A stretch of 39,772 nucleotides of DNA, from assembly GCA_947589235.1 (NCBI GenBank), contig CANQAX010000006.1, positions 1 through 39,772 on the forward strand. The letters are read 5' to 3'. The DNA is from an uncultured Clostridia bacterium. Lineage in GTDB: Bacteria > Bacillota > Clostridia > Christensenellales > Borkfalkiaceae. The stretch's first letter is position 1, and each line of letters starts with the position of its first letter. Of the stretch, positions 32,146 through 39,772 are shown in pieces. The notes below the pieces were generated by a model. That model was given only the letters and a program-made list of their open reading frames with translations, did not search any database and was not told the origin of the DNA. The translations under genes and the position numbers were made by a program.

Positions 32146-33945
32146 GGACTTTTCAATGAGCCGCACCGAATTTGCCGTGAACTTTTCAAGGTCGTCGGGC
32201 GAGAGCGGCTTGTAGTTCATGTAGGCGAGAAGATAGATCTGCTCCGCCGCGTCCTTCCTGTCCTCCTCGGCGCAGCCCTTCAGTGCCGCGACGGCGGGAT
32301 TTGCCGTGTTGACGACGAGCGTCACGTCCTCGGGCGAATCGCCCATGCGGTAGAAGGAGTTCATCTCGGACATTCTCCGCATAAACTCGGAGACGTTCAG
32401 GACGGCGGGCACCGCCGCATTCTTGAGGCGCTCCGTCTTGACTTTCACGTTCCGCCCCTCGAGCGCCTTTTGGAAGATTTCGACAAGCTCGGCGTCCTCG
32501 CCCTCGTCCTCCTTGAGGGAACTCGCGACGTCGGCATCGATGCGGAGGAATCGGACGCGCGTCGGGTTCTTGAACTCGATGTAGCTGATGAAGTGCGGGT
32601 CGATGAAGGTGTCGCACACGATGGCGTCGAGCCCGGCGTCGCGGAACATGCGGATGTATTGCGCCTGCTTGTTCTCGTCCGAGACGTAGTACGCCGCCTG
32701 CGGCTCCTTGCCCGCCTTGGCGTCCTCCTCCTTGACTTCCTCGCCGAAATACGATTCGAGGGGACGGTACTCGCCCGCGAGGTTCTTGTAGATGATGATG
32801 TCCTTTACCTTTTTATAGAACTCATCGTCCTTGATGCAGCCGAACTTCACGAAGGTCGAGATGTCGTTCCAGCACGCCTCGTAGCGCTCGCGCTCGTTGC
32901 GGTACAGCTCGCACAGCTTGTCCGCCACTTTCTTGGTGATGTGCTTCGCGATCTTCTGCACCTGCGCGTCGTTCTGAAGGAAGGAACGGGAGACGTTGAG
33001 CGGGATATCGGGACAGTCGATGACGCCGTTTAGAAGCATCAAAAACTCGGGAATGACTTCCTTGATGTTGTCGGCGATGTACACCTGATTGCAGTACAGC
33101 TTGACCTGTCCGCGCTCGAGCTCCACCTGCTTCTTTACCTTCGGGAAGTACAGAATTCCCTTGACGCGGAAGGGATATTCCATGTTGAGGTGGATCCAGA
33201 AGAGCGGCTCCTGATAGTCGGCGAAGGTGTCGCGGTAGAACGACTTGTATTCCTCCTCCGTGCAGTCCTTGGGCTGCTTCATGTACAGCGGGACGGGCGT
33301 GTTGACGGGCTTGTTTTCCTCCCCCTCCTTGGGGTCGAGGTAAATTTCATAGGGCATGAAGGAGCAGTACTTGTCGAGCAGGCGGCGGATGGTCGCCTCC
33401 GAGAGGAACTCCTTCTCCTCCTTGGCGATGTGCATGACGATCTTGGTGCCGCGCGTCTCCTTTTCGCAGGAACCGATGGAATAGGTGCTGTTCCCGTCCG
33501 ATTCCCAGTGCACGCCCTCGCTGCCCGCCTTGTAGCTCTTCGTGAAGATCTCGATGTTCTCCGAGACCATATACGCCGAGTAGAAGCCGAGCCCGAAGTG
33601 CCCGATGATGCCCTCGCCGCCCGCCTTTTCGTACTTGTCGACGAAGTCCGCGGCGCCCGAGAAGGCGATCTGCGTGATGTACGTCTCGACTTCTTCCTCC
33701 GTCATGCCGATGCCGTTGTCCTCGACGCAGAGCGTGCCCGCCTTGGAATCGACGGTCACGGTGATCTTGTAGGGTGCGTCGTCCTCCGCCTCGCCGAGCG
33801 AGACGAGCTTCTTCAGCTTGGTGATGGCGTCCGACGCGTTCGCGACGATCTCGCGGAGAAAGATGTCCTTCTCCGAATACAGCCACTTCTTGATGATCGG
33901 CATCATGTTTTCGCTTGAAATGCGGATATTTCCCTGTCTTTCCAT
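32134..33945 (-). CDS. htpG: Molecular chaperone HtpG (Hsp90)
   Basis: HtpG is the bacterial Hsp90 ATP-dependent chaperone. The 603-residue protein has the GHKL ATPase domain with LREIVANASDAITKL, DNGIGM, and GHFGLGFYSAYMV, a middle domain (about 230-450) with PFRVKGILYFP and PLNVSRSFLQND, and a C-terminal dimerisation domain containing NTANPAVAAL. The start was set at ATG 33945, six bases after AAGGAG; an in-frame GTG at 33972 would put that site within the gene. A GTTC-GCAA-GAAC palindrome lies just upstream of the -10 box. Confidence 0.96.
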   Translation of the reverse strand: MERQGNIRISSENMMPIIKKWLYSEKDIFLREIVANASDAITKLKKLVSLGEAEDDAPYKITVTVDSKAGTLCVEDNGIGMTEEEVETYITQIAFSGAADFVDKYEKAGGEGIIGHFGLGFYSAYMVSENIEIFTKSYKAGSEGVHWESDGNSTYSIGSCEKETRGTKIVMHIAKEEKEFLSEATIRRLLDKYCSFMPYEIYLDPKEGEENKPVNTPVPLYMKQPKDCTEEEYKSFYRDTFADYQEPLFWIHLNMEYPFRVKGILYFPKVKKQVELERGQVKLYCNQVYIADNIKEVIPEFLMLLNGVIDCPDIPLNVSRSFLQNDAQVQKIAKHITKKVADKLCELYRNERERYEACWNDISTFVKFGCIKDDEFYKKVKDIIIYKNLAGEYRPLESYFGEEVKEEDAKAGKEPQAAYYVSDENKQAQYIRMFRDAGLDAIVCDTFIDPHFISYIEFKNPTRVRFLRIDADVASSLKEDEGEDAELVEIFQKALEGRNVKVKTERLKNAAVPAVLNVSEFMRRMSEMNSFYRMGDSPEDVTLVVNTANPAVAALKGCAEEDRKDAAEQIYLLAYMNYKPLSPDDLEKFTANSVRLIEKSLKK

Positions 33946-33976
33946 GATCTGCTCCTTCGTGATTTTGTTCACGTTA

Positions 33977-33998
33977 ATTATAAACGGTTCTTGCGAAC
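33977..33998 (-). promoter_or_regulatory. Promoter region of htpG with an operator-like palindrome
   Basis: On the minus strand the -10 box TATAAT is at 33977-33982. The palindrome GTTC-GCAA-GAAC (33987-33998) lies four bases upstream, in the spacer. No good -35 box is seen (TTGATG at 15-base spacing is the best), which suits a regulated promoter. It is not a CIRCE or CtsR site. Confidence 0.45.
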
Positions 33999-34021
33999 AT
34001 CAAACGGCAACCGAAAAAAAG

Positions 34022-34050
34022 CAAAAAAAATCCGCCCCTTGCGGGGCGGA
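34022..34050 (-). terminator. Intrinsic terminator of the cmk-plsC-ispH/rpsA operon
   Basis: TCCGCCCC (34031-34038), loop TTGC and GGGGCGGA (34043-34050); on the minus strand the stem is followed by eight T. Confidence 0.93.
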
Positions 34051-34059
34051 AAATTCCGT

Positions 34060-36321
34060 TTACTTGTTCTCGTCGTTGGAGCCGCCGATGAGGTCGGCAA
34101 TGGAAGCGCCGAAGTCGCTGCCTTCCTTCCACTCGCGGTACTCGTCCTCTTCGGCGAACTCGCTGCCGCCGCGGCGGTTGTTGTTCTTGCGGGGACGGCG
34201 GGCGCCGTTCTCTTCGCGGTCGCGGCGCGGTTCGCGCTCGGGACGCTCGAACTCGGGACGGGGCTCGAGAGCCTTGATGGAGAGCGTGATCTTCTTCTCC
34301 GCGGGGTTGAACGCGATGATCTTCGCATCGACTTCCTGCCCGATCTTGAGGACAGACGTCGGATTTTCGAGCCATTCGTGGGTGATCTGCGAGACGTGGA
34401 CGAGCCCGTCGATCCCCCTCTCAAGTTCGACGAACGCGCCGAACGGAACGATGCGGACGACCTTGCCGTGCACGATCTCACCCTCGGCGTACTTCTCCGC
34501 GGCGAGGTCCCAAGGCTGCTGCTGGAGCTGCTTGTATCCGATGGAGACCTTCTTGCTGTCGCGGTCGACCTTCAAAACCTTGAACTGATAGCGCTTGCCG
34601 ATCTCGAGGACGTCGGTGACTTCCTTCACGCCCGTCCAACTGAGGTCGGAGATGTGGGCGAGGCAGTCGAATCCATTCACGGAGACGAACGCGCCGAACG
34701 ACGTCACGCGCTCGACCTTGCCCTCGACGACGTCGCCGACGGCGATGTTCTCGAAGAATGCCGCTTCCCGTTCTGCCTTCGCCGCTTCCCTCTCCGCCCG
34801 TTCGGCTTCGAGAATGACGCGCTGCGAGGCGATGATCTCCTTTCTGCGCTCCTTGCGGATCTCGAGGAGCTTCAGACGGAGCGTCTTGCCCTTGTACTTT
34901 TCGAGGTCCTTGACGTACCCCGGACGGATCTCGCGGGCGGGAATGAACACGGGATAGGTCCCGAGCTCGGCGGTGAGCCCGCCCTTATTGGTCCCCGTGC
35001 AGACGACGGAGAACTCCTTGCCCGCTTCGATATCCTTGAGAATTGCCTCTTCCTCGAGGATCTTCTTGACCGCTTTCTCGGAGAGCTTTGCCTTCGGGGT
35101 CGTCTCGACGACCATGAGGCGGATCTCCTCGCCGACGCGCGCTGCGTAAGCCTCGCGGCTGTATTCCTCGCAATCGAGGTCCTCCTTGTTGAGAAGAATT
35201 TCGAGTTTCCCGGAAGCCGAAACGTACACGCCTTCGTCCGTGGCGGACACAATGCGGGCGGTGACGATCTGCCCCTTTCTGTAGCGCTCGTTCTTGTCGA
35301 ACGCGTCGACCGCGTGCTCGAACTCCGACTTTGCGGGAGCGGGCTCGGGCGCGGGTTCGGGAACAGGCTCAGCCTGCGCCTCTTCGGCTACGGGTTCGGG
35401 AGCGGGTGCTTCCTCGGCAACAGGTTCGGGTGCGGGGGCTGCCGTCTCCTCCGCGACATCTTCGACGATTTCCGTCTCCTGTACTTCCGCTTTGTTTTCT
35501 TCCATCTTCGAGAGAACCTCCTGGGTCTGCCAATCGGGGGTGCTCGCCCCCGCTATGATGCCGACCCTTTTACAAAATTTAATTTTTTCATATTTGAAAT
35601 CGTCCGCGCTCGCAAGCCGAATGACGTTCTTGCAATGCGCCGACGCGATTTCACAGAGCCGTTCCGTGTTGCTGCTGTTGAAGCCGCCGACAACGAGGAT
35701 CGCGTCGCAACGGGACGAAAGTTCCGCCGCTTCCTGCTGTCTGTATACAGTAGTATAACAAATCGTCCCGAAAATCTCAACTGTTTTCGGGGCAACTTTT
35801 TTAATATTTTCCGCAATTTCCGAAAAACTTTGCTTGGAAAAGGTGGTTTGAGCCACCAAAACGACGTCTTTTCCGCTCAAAACGGAAAAATCATCGGCGG
35901 GAGAGCTGAACACGTGCGCTTCCCCCGTACACCAGCCGACGAGCCCCTGCACCTCGGGGTGCTCCGAAAATCCCGCAATGGCGACACATTTGCCCGCGGC
36001 GCTTGCCTCCGAGACGATGCGCTGCGTGCGGCGCACGAAGTTGCACGTGCAGTCGACGACGTGCACGCCCCGCTCCCTGCATGCCTCGTACAGCGCGCGC
36101 CCCACCCCGTGCGAGCGGATGAGGAGGGTCGCCCCCGCGGGCACCTCCTCCGCCGATCCGACCGTCCGCATGCCTCGCTCCTTGAGGCGACGGACGACGT
36201 CCCCGTTGTGGATGAGCTCGCCGAGGACGTAGACGTTCTCGGGCGGGAGGGAAAAAGCGGTGTCCACCGCGCGGCGGACACCCTCGCAGAAGCCGCAGTT
36301 GCGTGCGACGACGATCTCCAT
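34060..36321 (-). CDS. ispH: IspH (HMBPP reductase) fused to ribosomal protein S1-like domains
   Basis: Residues 1-275 are 4-hydroxy-3-methylbut-2-enyl diphosphate reductase, the last MEP enzyme: Fe-S ligands C12, C93 and C188 (GFCEGV, DCTCNF, GTICYTT), plus GELIHNG, RSHGVG, SEHPEVQG, GGFNSSNT and AGASTPDW. Residues 280-335 are an acidic Pro/Ala/Glu linker with repeated APEPVAEE. Four S1 RNA-binding domains follow (about 348-420, 433-505, 527-600, 613-686), then a basic, Arg/Asn-rich tail. The fusion of ispH with rpsA is known from Clostridia, so this is expected; the S1 part probably serves as the cell's S1-like protein. The ATG overlaps the plsC stop by one base. Confidence 0.96.
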   Translation of the reverse strand: MEIVVARNCGFCEGVRRAVDTAFSLPPENVYVLGELIHNGDVVRRLKERGMRTVGSAEEVPAGATLLIRSHGVGRALYEACRERGVHVVDCTCNFVRRTQRIVSEASAAGKCVAIAGFSEHPEVQGLVGWCTGEAHVFSSPADDFSVLSGKDVVLVAQTTFSKQSFSEIAENIKKVAPKTVEIFGTICYTTVYRQQEAAELSSRCDAILVVGGFNSSNTERLCEIASAHCKNVIRLASADDFKYEKIKFCKRVGIIAGASTPDWQTQEVLSKMEENKAEVQETEIVEDVAEETAAPAPEPVAEEAPAPEPVAEEAQAEPVPEPAPEPAPAKSEFEHAVDAFDKNERYRKGQIVTARIVSATDEGVYVSASGKLEILLNKEDLDCEEYSREAYAARVGEEIRLMVVETTPKAKLSEKAVKKILEEEAILKDIEAGKEFSVVCTGTNKGGLTAELGTYPVFIPAREIRPGYVKDLEKYKGKTLRLKLLEIRKERRKEIIASQRVILEAERAEREAAKAEREAAFFENIAVGDVVEGKVERVTSFGAFVSVNGFDCLAHISDLSWTGVKEVTDVLEIGKRYQFKVLKVDRDSKKVSIGYKQLQQQPWDLAAEKYAEGEIVHGKVVRIVPFGAFVELERGIDGLVHVSQITHEWLENPTSVLKIGQEVDAKIIAFNPAEKKITLSIKALEPRPEFERPEREPRRDREENGARRPRKNNNRRGGSEFAEEDEYREWKEGSDFGASIADLIGGSNDENK

Positions 36322-37133
36322 CAGTTCCCCCTCTTCTTGCGGTGCTTCTTTTCCTTCTTGGCGCGGAGCATCGCGCGGTGCTCCTCCCGAAGTTCGTACA
36401 GGCGGTCGCGGAGCATGTCGTCGATCCTGCCGTAGTCCTCCGGCGTGAGCTTCTTATCGTAGTACTCGGAAAGCTCCATCGGTTCGCCGAACACGACGTG
36501 CGTCATCCGGAGCAGCCGCGGGCGGCTGCAGATGACGAAGGGCACGACGGGCGACTTCGTCTTAATGGCAAGAAGCGCCGCGCCGCCGTGGAAGGGCAGA
36601 AATTCGTCGCCGTCGCTCTTATTGCGCGTTCCCTCGGGGAAGAGCGAAATTTTTTCGCCGTTTTTGAGGACGCGCATGGCGTTCATGACGGTGCGGACGT
36701 CCGAGCCGTCGCGCATGGCGCCGATGGCGCCGATCCGATACCCCCAATAGCCGAGCACGGGCGCCTCGAGGACGGATTGCTTGGAGAGGAAGTGGATCCC
36801 CTCCTTCGTCGTGTGGGCGGGGAAAAAGATATCGAAGATGGAATAGTGGTTCCCAAAGTAGATACAGGCACCCTTTCCGACCTTCTTGTGCCCGTACAGG
36901 CGGAACGGACGGAGCGTCGAATGGATGGGATAGAGAAGAAAGCGCAGAAAATTCATGAAGTGCATGATGTGGTAGCCCTTCTTGTTCGCGGGGAACAGCT
37001 TGGGCGTACGGTTCATCTCCGCGCGCTTCGCCCTGACTTTTGCCTTCTTTGCCGCCTTTTTCGCGGCGCGGCGCTCCTTCCGCGTGAGCGCCTTCTCCCG
37101 ATTTTCGGTATCGTTGGGAATGGGATCCGCCAT
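36321..37133 (-). CDS. plsC: 1-acyl-sn-glycerol-3-phosphate acyltransferase (PlsC family)
   Basis: The enzyme acylates lysophosphatidic acid in phospholipid synthesis at the membrane. The 270-residue protein has the HX4D motif GNHYSIFD (H96, D101), FPEGTR (165-170) and a hydrophobic segment around 57-72. Unusual are a 40-residue N-terminal tail packed with Lys/Arg (TRKERRAAKKAAKKAKVRAK) and a basic C-terminus ending in KKEKKHRKKRGN. These could hold the protein to acidic lipids or to nucleic acid; that is inference. It lies between cmk and ispH with one-base overlaps on each side (TGATG), a close arrangement known in Clostridia. Confidence 0.92.
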   Translation of the reverse strand: MADPIPNDTENREKALTRKERRAAKKAAKKAKVRAKRAEMNRTPKLFPANKKGYHIMHFMNFLRFLLYPIHSTLRPFRLYGHKKVGKGACIYFGNHYSIFDIFFPAHTTKEGIHFLSKQSVLEAPVLGYWGYRIGAIGAMRDGSDVRTVMNAMRVLKNGEKISLFPEGTRNKSDGDEFLPFHGGAALLAIKTKSPVVPFVICSRPRLLRMTHVVFGEPMELSEYYDKKLTPEDYGRIDDMLRDRLYELREEHRAMLRAKKEKKHRKKRGN

Positions 37134-38140
37134 CAGATCTTCTCCTGCATGAGGCTCTTGACCCGAGCCACGACTTCCTCGATCGTCATCGAGGAGGTAT
37201 CGACGAGCACCGCGTCGTCCGCCTGCTTGAGCGGCGCGAACTCGCGGTTCATGTCCTGTCTGTCGCGGGCAATGATGCCCTGCTTGAGTTCCTCGAAGTC
37301 GACGTCGTGCCCCTTGGCGACGAGCTCGTCGTATCTCCGCTTGGCGCGAACCTCGGGGGACGCCGTGAGGAAGAATTTGAAGTCCGCCTCGGGAAGGACA
37401 AACGTCCCGATGTCCCGCCCGTCGAGCACGCAGGACATCTTCGAGGCGATCTCGCGCTGCTTTTCGACCATCTTCAGGCGGACGCTCTTGTGCTTGGAGA
37501 CCGTCGAAGCCGCCATCGAGACCTGCGGCTCGCGGATCTCCTCCGAGACATCGCCCCCGTCGAGAATGGTGTGCTGGACGCCGTCCGTATACTGCACCGA
37601 GAGATCGAGGGAGCGCATAAGGTCGCAGATCTGCGCTTCGTCGGTGAGCTCGACGTGCTCGCGGAGTGCCTTCAGGGCACAGGCGCGGTACATCGCGCCC
37701 GTATCGAGGTAGAGAATGCCGTAGTCCTTGGCAAGCCGCTTTGCTATCGTCGACTTGCCGCTCCCCGCGGGACCGTCGATGGCGATGTTTACCTTCCCCG
37801 CAATGTCCTTGCGGAGCACCTTCGCCCCGCGGAGATACACGTGTCGCGGCGTGAGGTTCTTTTCGACAAAGACCATTGTGCGGATACAGAGCGGAAGCCC
37901 GCCCTCAATGTCCGGTTCCTGCGCCGAGAAGAGCGAGCAGGACTCGAATCCCGCCTCCCGCGCGGCTTTCGCCGGATAGTGGGAATGGATATCGGACGTG
38001 CTCGAAAAGACGAGACTGACCATTTCGTCCCGCTTGAGGTCGTTCCGGCTCTCGATCTGCTCGAGGAGCTCTCGCACCGCTTTTTGGATCTCTTCCTTGG
38101 TGTCGCTTGCTATCGTCGTCGCGCCGCGAATGATGACCAT
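37133..38140 (-). CDS. cmk: Fusion of AroH-type chorismate mutase and cytidylate kinase
   Basis: Residues 1-113 look like a Bacillus-type AroH chorismate mutase (chorismate to prephenate): by comparison with the Bacillus enzyme R5, R61, E75, R87, Y102 and R110 stand where its active-site residues R7, R63, E78, R90, Y108 and R116 are, in IIRGATT, AKAAREAG, QEPDIEGG, CIRTMVFVE and HVYLRGAKVLR. Residues 117-335 are CMP/dCMP kinase with P-loop GPAGSGKST (123-131), DTGAMYRA, DGRDIGTFVLP and the RAKRRYDEL lid. There is almost no linker (KDIAGKV). No frameshift or internal start is seen, so one polypeptide joins aromatic amino acid and nucleotide metabolism. The ATG at 38140 follows GGAGGA. Confidence 0.93.
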   Translation of the reverse strand: MVIIRGATTIASDTKEEIQKAVRELLEQIESRNDLKRDEMVSLVFSSTSDIHSHYPAKAAREAGFESCSLFSAQEPDIEGGLPLCIRTMVFVEKNLTPRHVYLRGAKVLRKDIAGKVNIAIDGPAGSGKSTIAKRLAKDYGILYLDTGAMYRACALKALREHVELTDEAQICDLMRSLDLSVQYTDGVQHTILDGGDVSEEIREPQVSMAASTVSKHKSVRLKMVEKQREIASKMSCVLDGRDIGTFVLPEADFKFFLTASPEVRAKRRYDELVAKGHDVDFEELKQGIIARDRQDMNREFAPLKQADDAVLVDTSSMTIEEVVARVKSLMQEKI

Positions 38141-38167
38141 ATCGATTTATCCTCCGTATTCTCCCGA

Positions 38168-38196
38168 ATTATAATCCGTCCGCAAAAAAATGTCAA
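38168..38196 (-). promoter_or_regulatory. Consensus SigA promoter of the cmk-plsC-ispH operon
   Basis: On the minus strand TTGACA (38191-38196), 17 bases, TATAAT (38168-38173). The leader of about 25 bases carries GGAGGA. Confidence 0.9.
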
Positions 38197-38216
38197 GCAA
38201 TCGTGCAATGTTTTAA

Positions 38217-38235
38217 TACTATGTCACGCATATTA
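38217..38235 (+). repeat. 19-bp near-palindromic repeat, copy D
   Basis: TACTATGTCACGCATATTA matches copy B (minus strand) at 18 of 19 bases. It lies 13 bases downstream of the baiN-like gene stop side and about 20 bases upstream of the cmk -35 box, a position suited to either a regulatory site or a mobile palindrome. Confidence 0.75.
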
Positions 38236-38248
38236 CTACGCAAAATCG

Positions 38249-39463
38249 CTATTTTATGCTGTTGCCCGCACAAAAACCCGTTGAAAAAGCAATTTGCAGG
38301 TTGAATCCGCCCGTGAAGGCGTCCGCGTCGATGACCTCGCCGCAGAAGTACAGCCCCCTTTCTTTCTTGCTCTCCATCGTTTTCGGGTCGAGTTCCGAGA
38401 GCTCCACCCCACCCGAAGTTATGACCGCCTCCGAAAATCCGCGGAGGGATACGGGCGTGAGCGGAAATTCCTTCAAAACAGCTGCAAGGCGCCCTCTTTC
38501 CTCCCTCGTCACCGCATTTGCCTGCTTTTCAAGGGGAATACCCGTACGGTTTAAGACGGTCTCGCACATTCTCGCGGGGAGAAGCCCCCGCATGACGTTT
38601 TTCATCTGCTCGTTCTTGCGCTCTGAAAGGTCTCGCTGCAGCCTCATATCGAGCTTTTCCCCGTCGAGCGCGGGCTTGAAGTCGATTGTAAGCGTCACGT
38701 CCCTCATCTCCATGCGGCTTGTGACCGCCGAAAGGGACAAAACGAGCGGTCCCGACACGCCGTAATGGGTGAAGAGCAGCTCGCCGAGCTCCGAAAAGAT
38801 GACTTTTCCCCCGCGCCGCGCGGCAAGGACGACGTTCTTGAGCGAGAGCCCCTGCAGATTTCCGCAGTCCTCGCGCACTTCGATCCCTGTAAGGGACGGC
38901 GTGAGACGCGAGACGGTATGCCCCGCCCCGCGGGCGAAGCGGTATCCGTCGCCCGTCGAGCCCGTCGAGGGATAGGTGAGCCCGCCCGTCGCAACGATGA
39001 CGGCGTCCGCCCGCAGCTCTTCGTCCGCAAGCACCCCGCAGACCCTGCCGTTCACAAAGATAAGTTCGCGCACCTCGGCGTTGAGGCGAATCGTGACGCC
39101 TTCCTCCCTGCACGCGCGCTCCAGCGTCCTCGTGACGTCGCTCGCGTGGTCGCTTGCGGGAAAGACGCGGTTCCCCCGCTCGACCTTGAGCGTGAGCCCG
39201 TGCTCCTCGAAAAAGCGCATCGTCTCGGCGGGCGGAAAGCGATAAATTGTCCCCGTGAGGAACTTCGCGCCGCGGACGACGTTCTGCAAAAATTCATCCG
39301 GGGGGCAGTCGTTCGTGAGGTTGCACCGCCCCTTCCCCGTGATGTAGATCTTCTTTCCGAGTTTTTCGTTTTTTTCGAGGAGAAGAACTTCGTTCCCGTT
39401 CCTTGCCGCGGCATACGCCGCCATGAGACCCGAAGCGCCTCCCCCGATGACGATGACCTTCAT
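38249..39463 (-). CDS. NAD(P)/FAD-dependent oxidoreductase, BaiN/HI0933 family
   Basis: The 404-residue flavoprotein has the N-terminal dinucleotide fold IGGGASGLMAAYAAA (6-20), LEKNEKLGKKIYITGKGRCN, GNRVFPASDHASDV, the ATGGLTYPSTGSTGDGYRFA motif and the C-terminal FCGEVIDADAFTGGFNLQIA. This family includes BaiN, proposed to act in bile acid reduction in some gut clostridia, but most members have unknown substrates and no bai operon is present, so no symbol is given. GGAGGG lies just before the ATG. Confidence 0.92.
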   Translation of the reverse strand: MKVIVIGGGASGLMAAYAAARNGNEVLLLEKNEKLGKKIYITGKGRCNLTNDCPPDEFLQNVVRGAKFLTGTIYRFPPAETMRFFEEHGLTLKVERGNRVFPASDHASDVTRTLERACREEGVTIRLNAEVRELIFVNGRVCGVLADEELRADAVIVATGGLTYPSTGSTGDGYRFARGAGHTVSRLTPSLTGIEVREDCGNLQGLSLKNVVLAARRGGKVIFSELGELLFTHYGVSGPLVLSLSAVTSRMEMRDVTLTIDFKPALDGEKLDMRLQRDLSERKNEQMKNVMRGLLPARMCETVLNRTGIPLEKQANAVTREERGRLAAVLKEFPLTPVSLRGFSEAVITSGGVELSELDPKTMESKKERGLYFCGEVIDADAFTGGFNLQIAFSTGFCAGNSIK

Positions 39464-39501
39464 TCCCCCTCCGAAGAGCCCTCTTGCGTTTCAATGCGGA
39501 A

Positions 39502-39524
39502 GCGAGGGTCGAATTGACCCTCGC
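39502..39524. repeat. Perfect 9-bp inverted repeat upstream of the flavoprotein gene
   Basis: GCGAGGGTC (39502-39510), loop GAATT, GACCCTCGC (39516-39524). It lies between two minus-strand genes and is not followed by a T-run on that strand, so it may be a Rho-independent terminator remnant, an attenuator or a protein site. Confidence 0.6.
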
Positions 39525-39545
39525 CCGTGATTTCATTTTTCCCCG

Positions 39546-39772
39546 TCAGACGGGATAGACGCCCGTCTTGGCGAGATCCTTGTCGATCCCCTCGTTCTTC
39601 GCCTTTCTCCACTTGAAGAAGTTTTCGGCGACCTCGGGGAAGGAAGCGTACGAGAGCACATCCTCCTCCTGCGTGTAGTACCCCTTTTCGATGACCTCCG
39701 CCTTGAGCTTTTCATACTCGGGCTCGAGGTCGTCGGCGGGGCGGTAGGTGATGCGCTTTTCGCCCTTTAAGA
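39546..39772 (-). CDS. C-terminal end of an oxaloacetate decarboxylase alpha / pyruvate carboxylase B-type subunit
   Basis: Only the last 75 residues are in the window; the frame is open at the edge and ends with TGA at 39546-39548. The segment with RITYRPADDLEPEYEKLK followed by QEEDVLSYASFPEVAENFFK matches the end of the post-barrel domain of biotin-dependent carboxyl-transfer subunits such as OadA and PycB. Whether a biotinyl domain or other subunits lie upstream cannot be seen. Confidence 0.8.
   Translation of the reverse strand, partial: LKGEKRITYRPADDLEPEYEKLKAEVIEKGYYTQEEDVLSYASFPEVAENFFKWRKAKNEGIDKDLAKTGVYPV

Noticed and set aside
33991..36435. Plus-strand 814-codon open frame opposite ispH-rpsA
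   Set aside because: Antisense shadow with low-complexity Leu/Asp/Arg-rich translation and no recognisable domain.

Overview
The window reads as chromosomal DNA of a GC-rich, spore-forming member of the Clostridia. It carries sporulation genes (spoIVB, spoIIM, a ytfJ/gerW homologue, a dacF-type carboxypeptidase, spoVG), an IspH-ribosomal protein S1 fusion typical of Clostridia, a GlgC/GlgD pair, and SigA-type promoters with 17-bp spacers. The genus cannot be fixed from the sequence. No rRNA, tRNA, CRISPR, prophage or insertion sequence was seen.

Region 1 (1-15779, plus strand) is a packed housekeeping and sporulation block. It starts with the end of an Asp23-family gene, then nusB-folD-ispA-dxs-tlyA (translationally coupled or nearly so), nadK-argR-recN, spoIVB, spoIIM, a D,D-carboxypeptidase, a membrane M50 peptidase with scpA-scpB, a ytfI-position gene with ytfJ and a second carboxypeptidase, and an RsuA/RluB-type pseudouridine synthase. 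The xseA-xseB pair often found between folD and ispA is absent. Forespore-type promoter matches lie before spoIVB and before the ytfI/ytfJ pair.

Region 2 (15780-19628) holds lexA (minus) divergent from a small cysteine-rich gene, then hflX and a tyrosine recombinase (minus). A 622-bp gene-free stretch follows, with the recombinase promoter, direct repeats, a 44-bp tandem repeat array and a strong terminator.

Region 3 (19629-29926, minus) is a complete glycogen operon in transcription order glgB-glgC-glgD-glgA-glgP-GH13 enzyme, behind one SigA-type promoter. It covers ADP-glucose synthesis, chain elongation, branching and breakdown.

Region 4 (29927-39772) holds murC, spoVG (plus), a cold-shock protein, htpG, the run aroH-cmk fusion / plsC / ispH-rpsA fusion with one-base overlaps, a BaiN/HI0933 flavoprotein, and the C-terminal end of an oxaloacetate decarboxylase/pyruvate carboxylase-type subunit.

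The least ordinary signals are non-coding. A 19-bp near-palindrome occurs four times, once inside dxs. A 44-bp tandem array lies upstream of the recombinase. Several genes have near-consensus promoters so close to the start codon that the mRNA should be leaderless or nearly so. Two genes have their ATG inside the terminator hairpin of the gene before.
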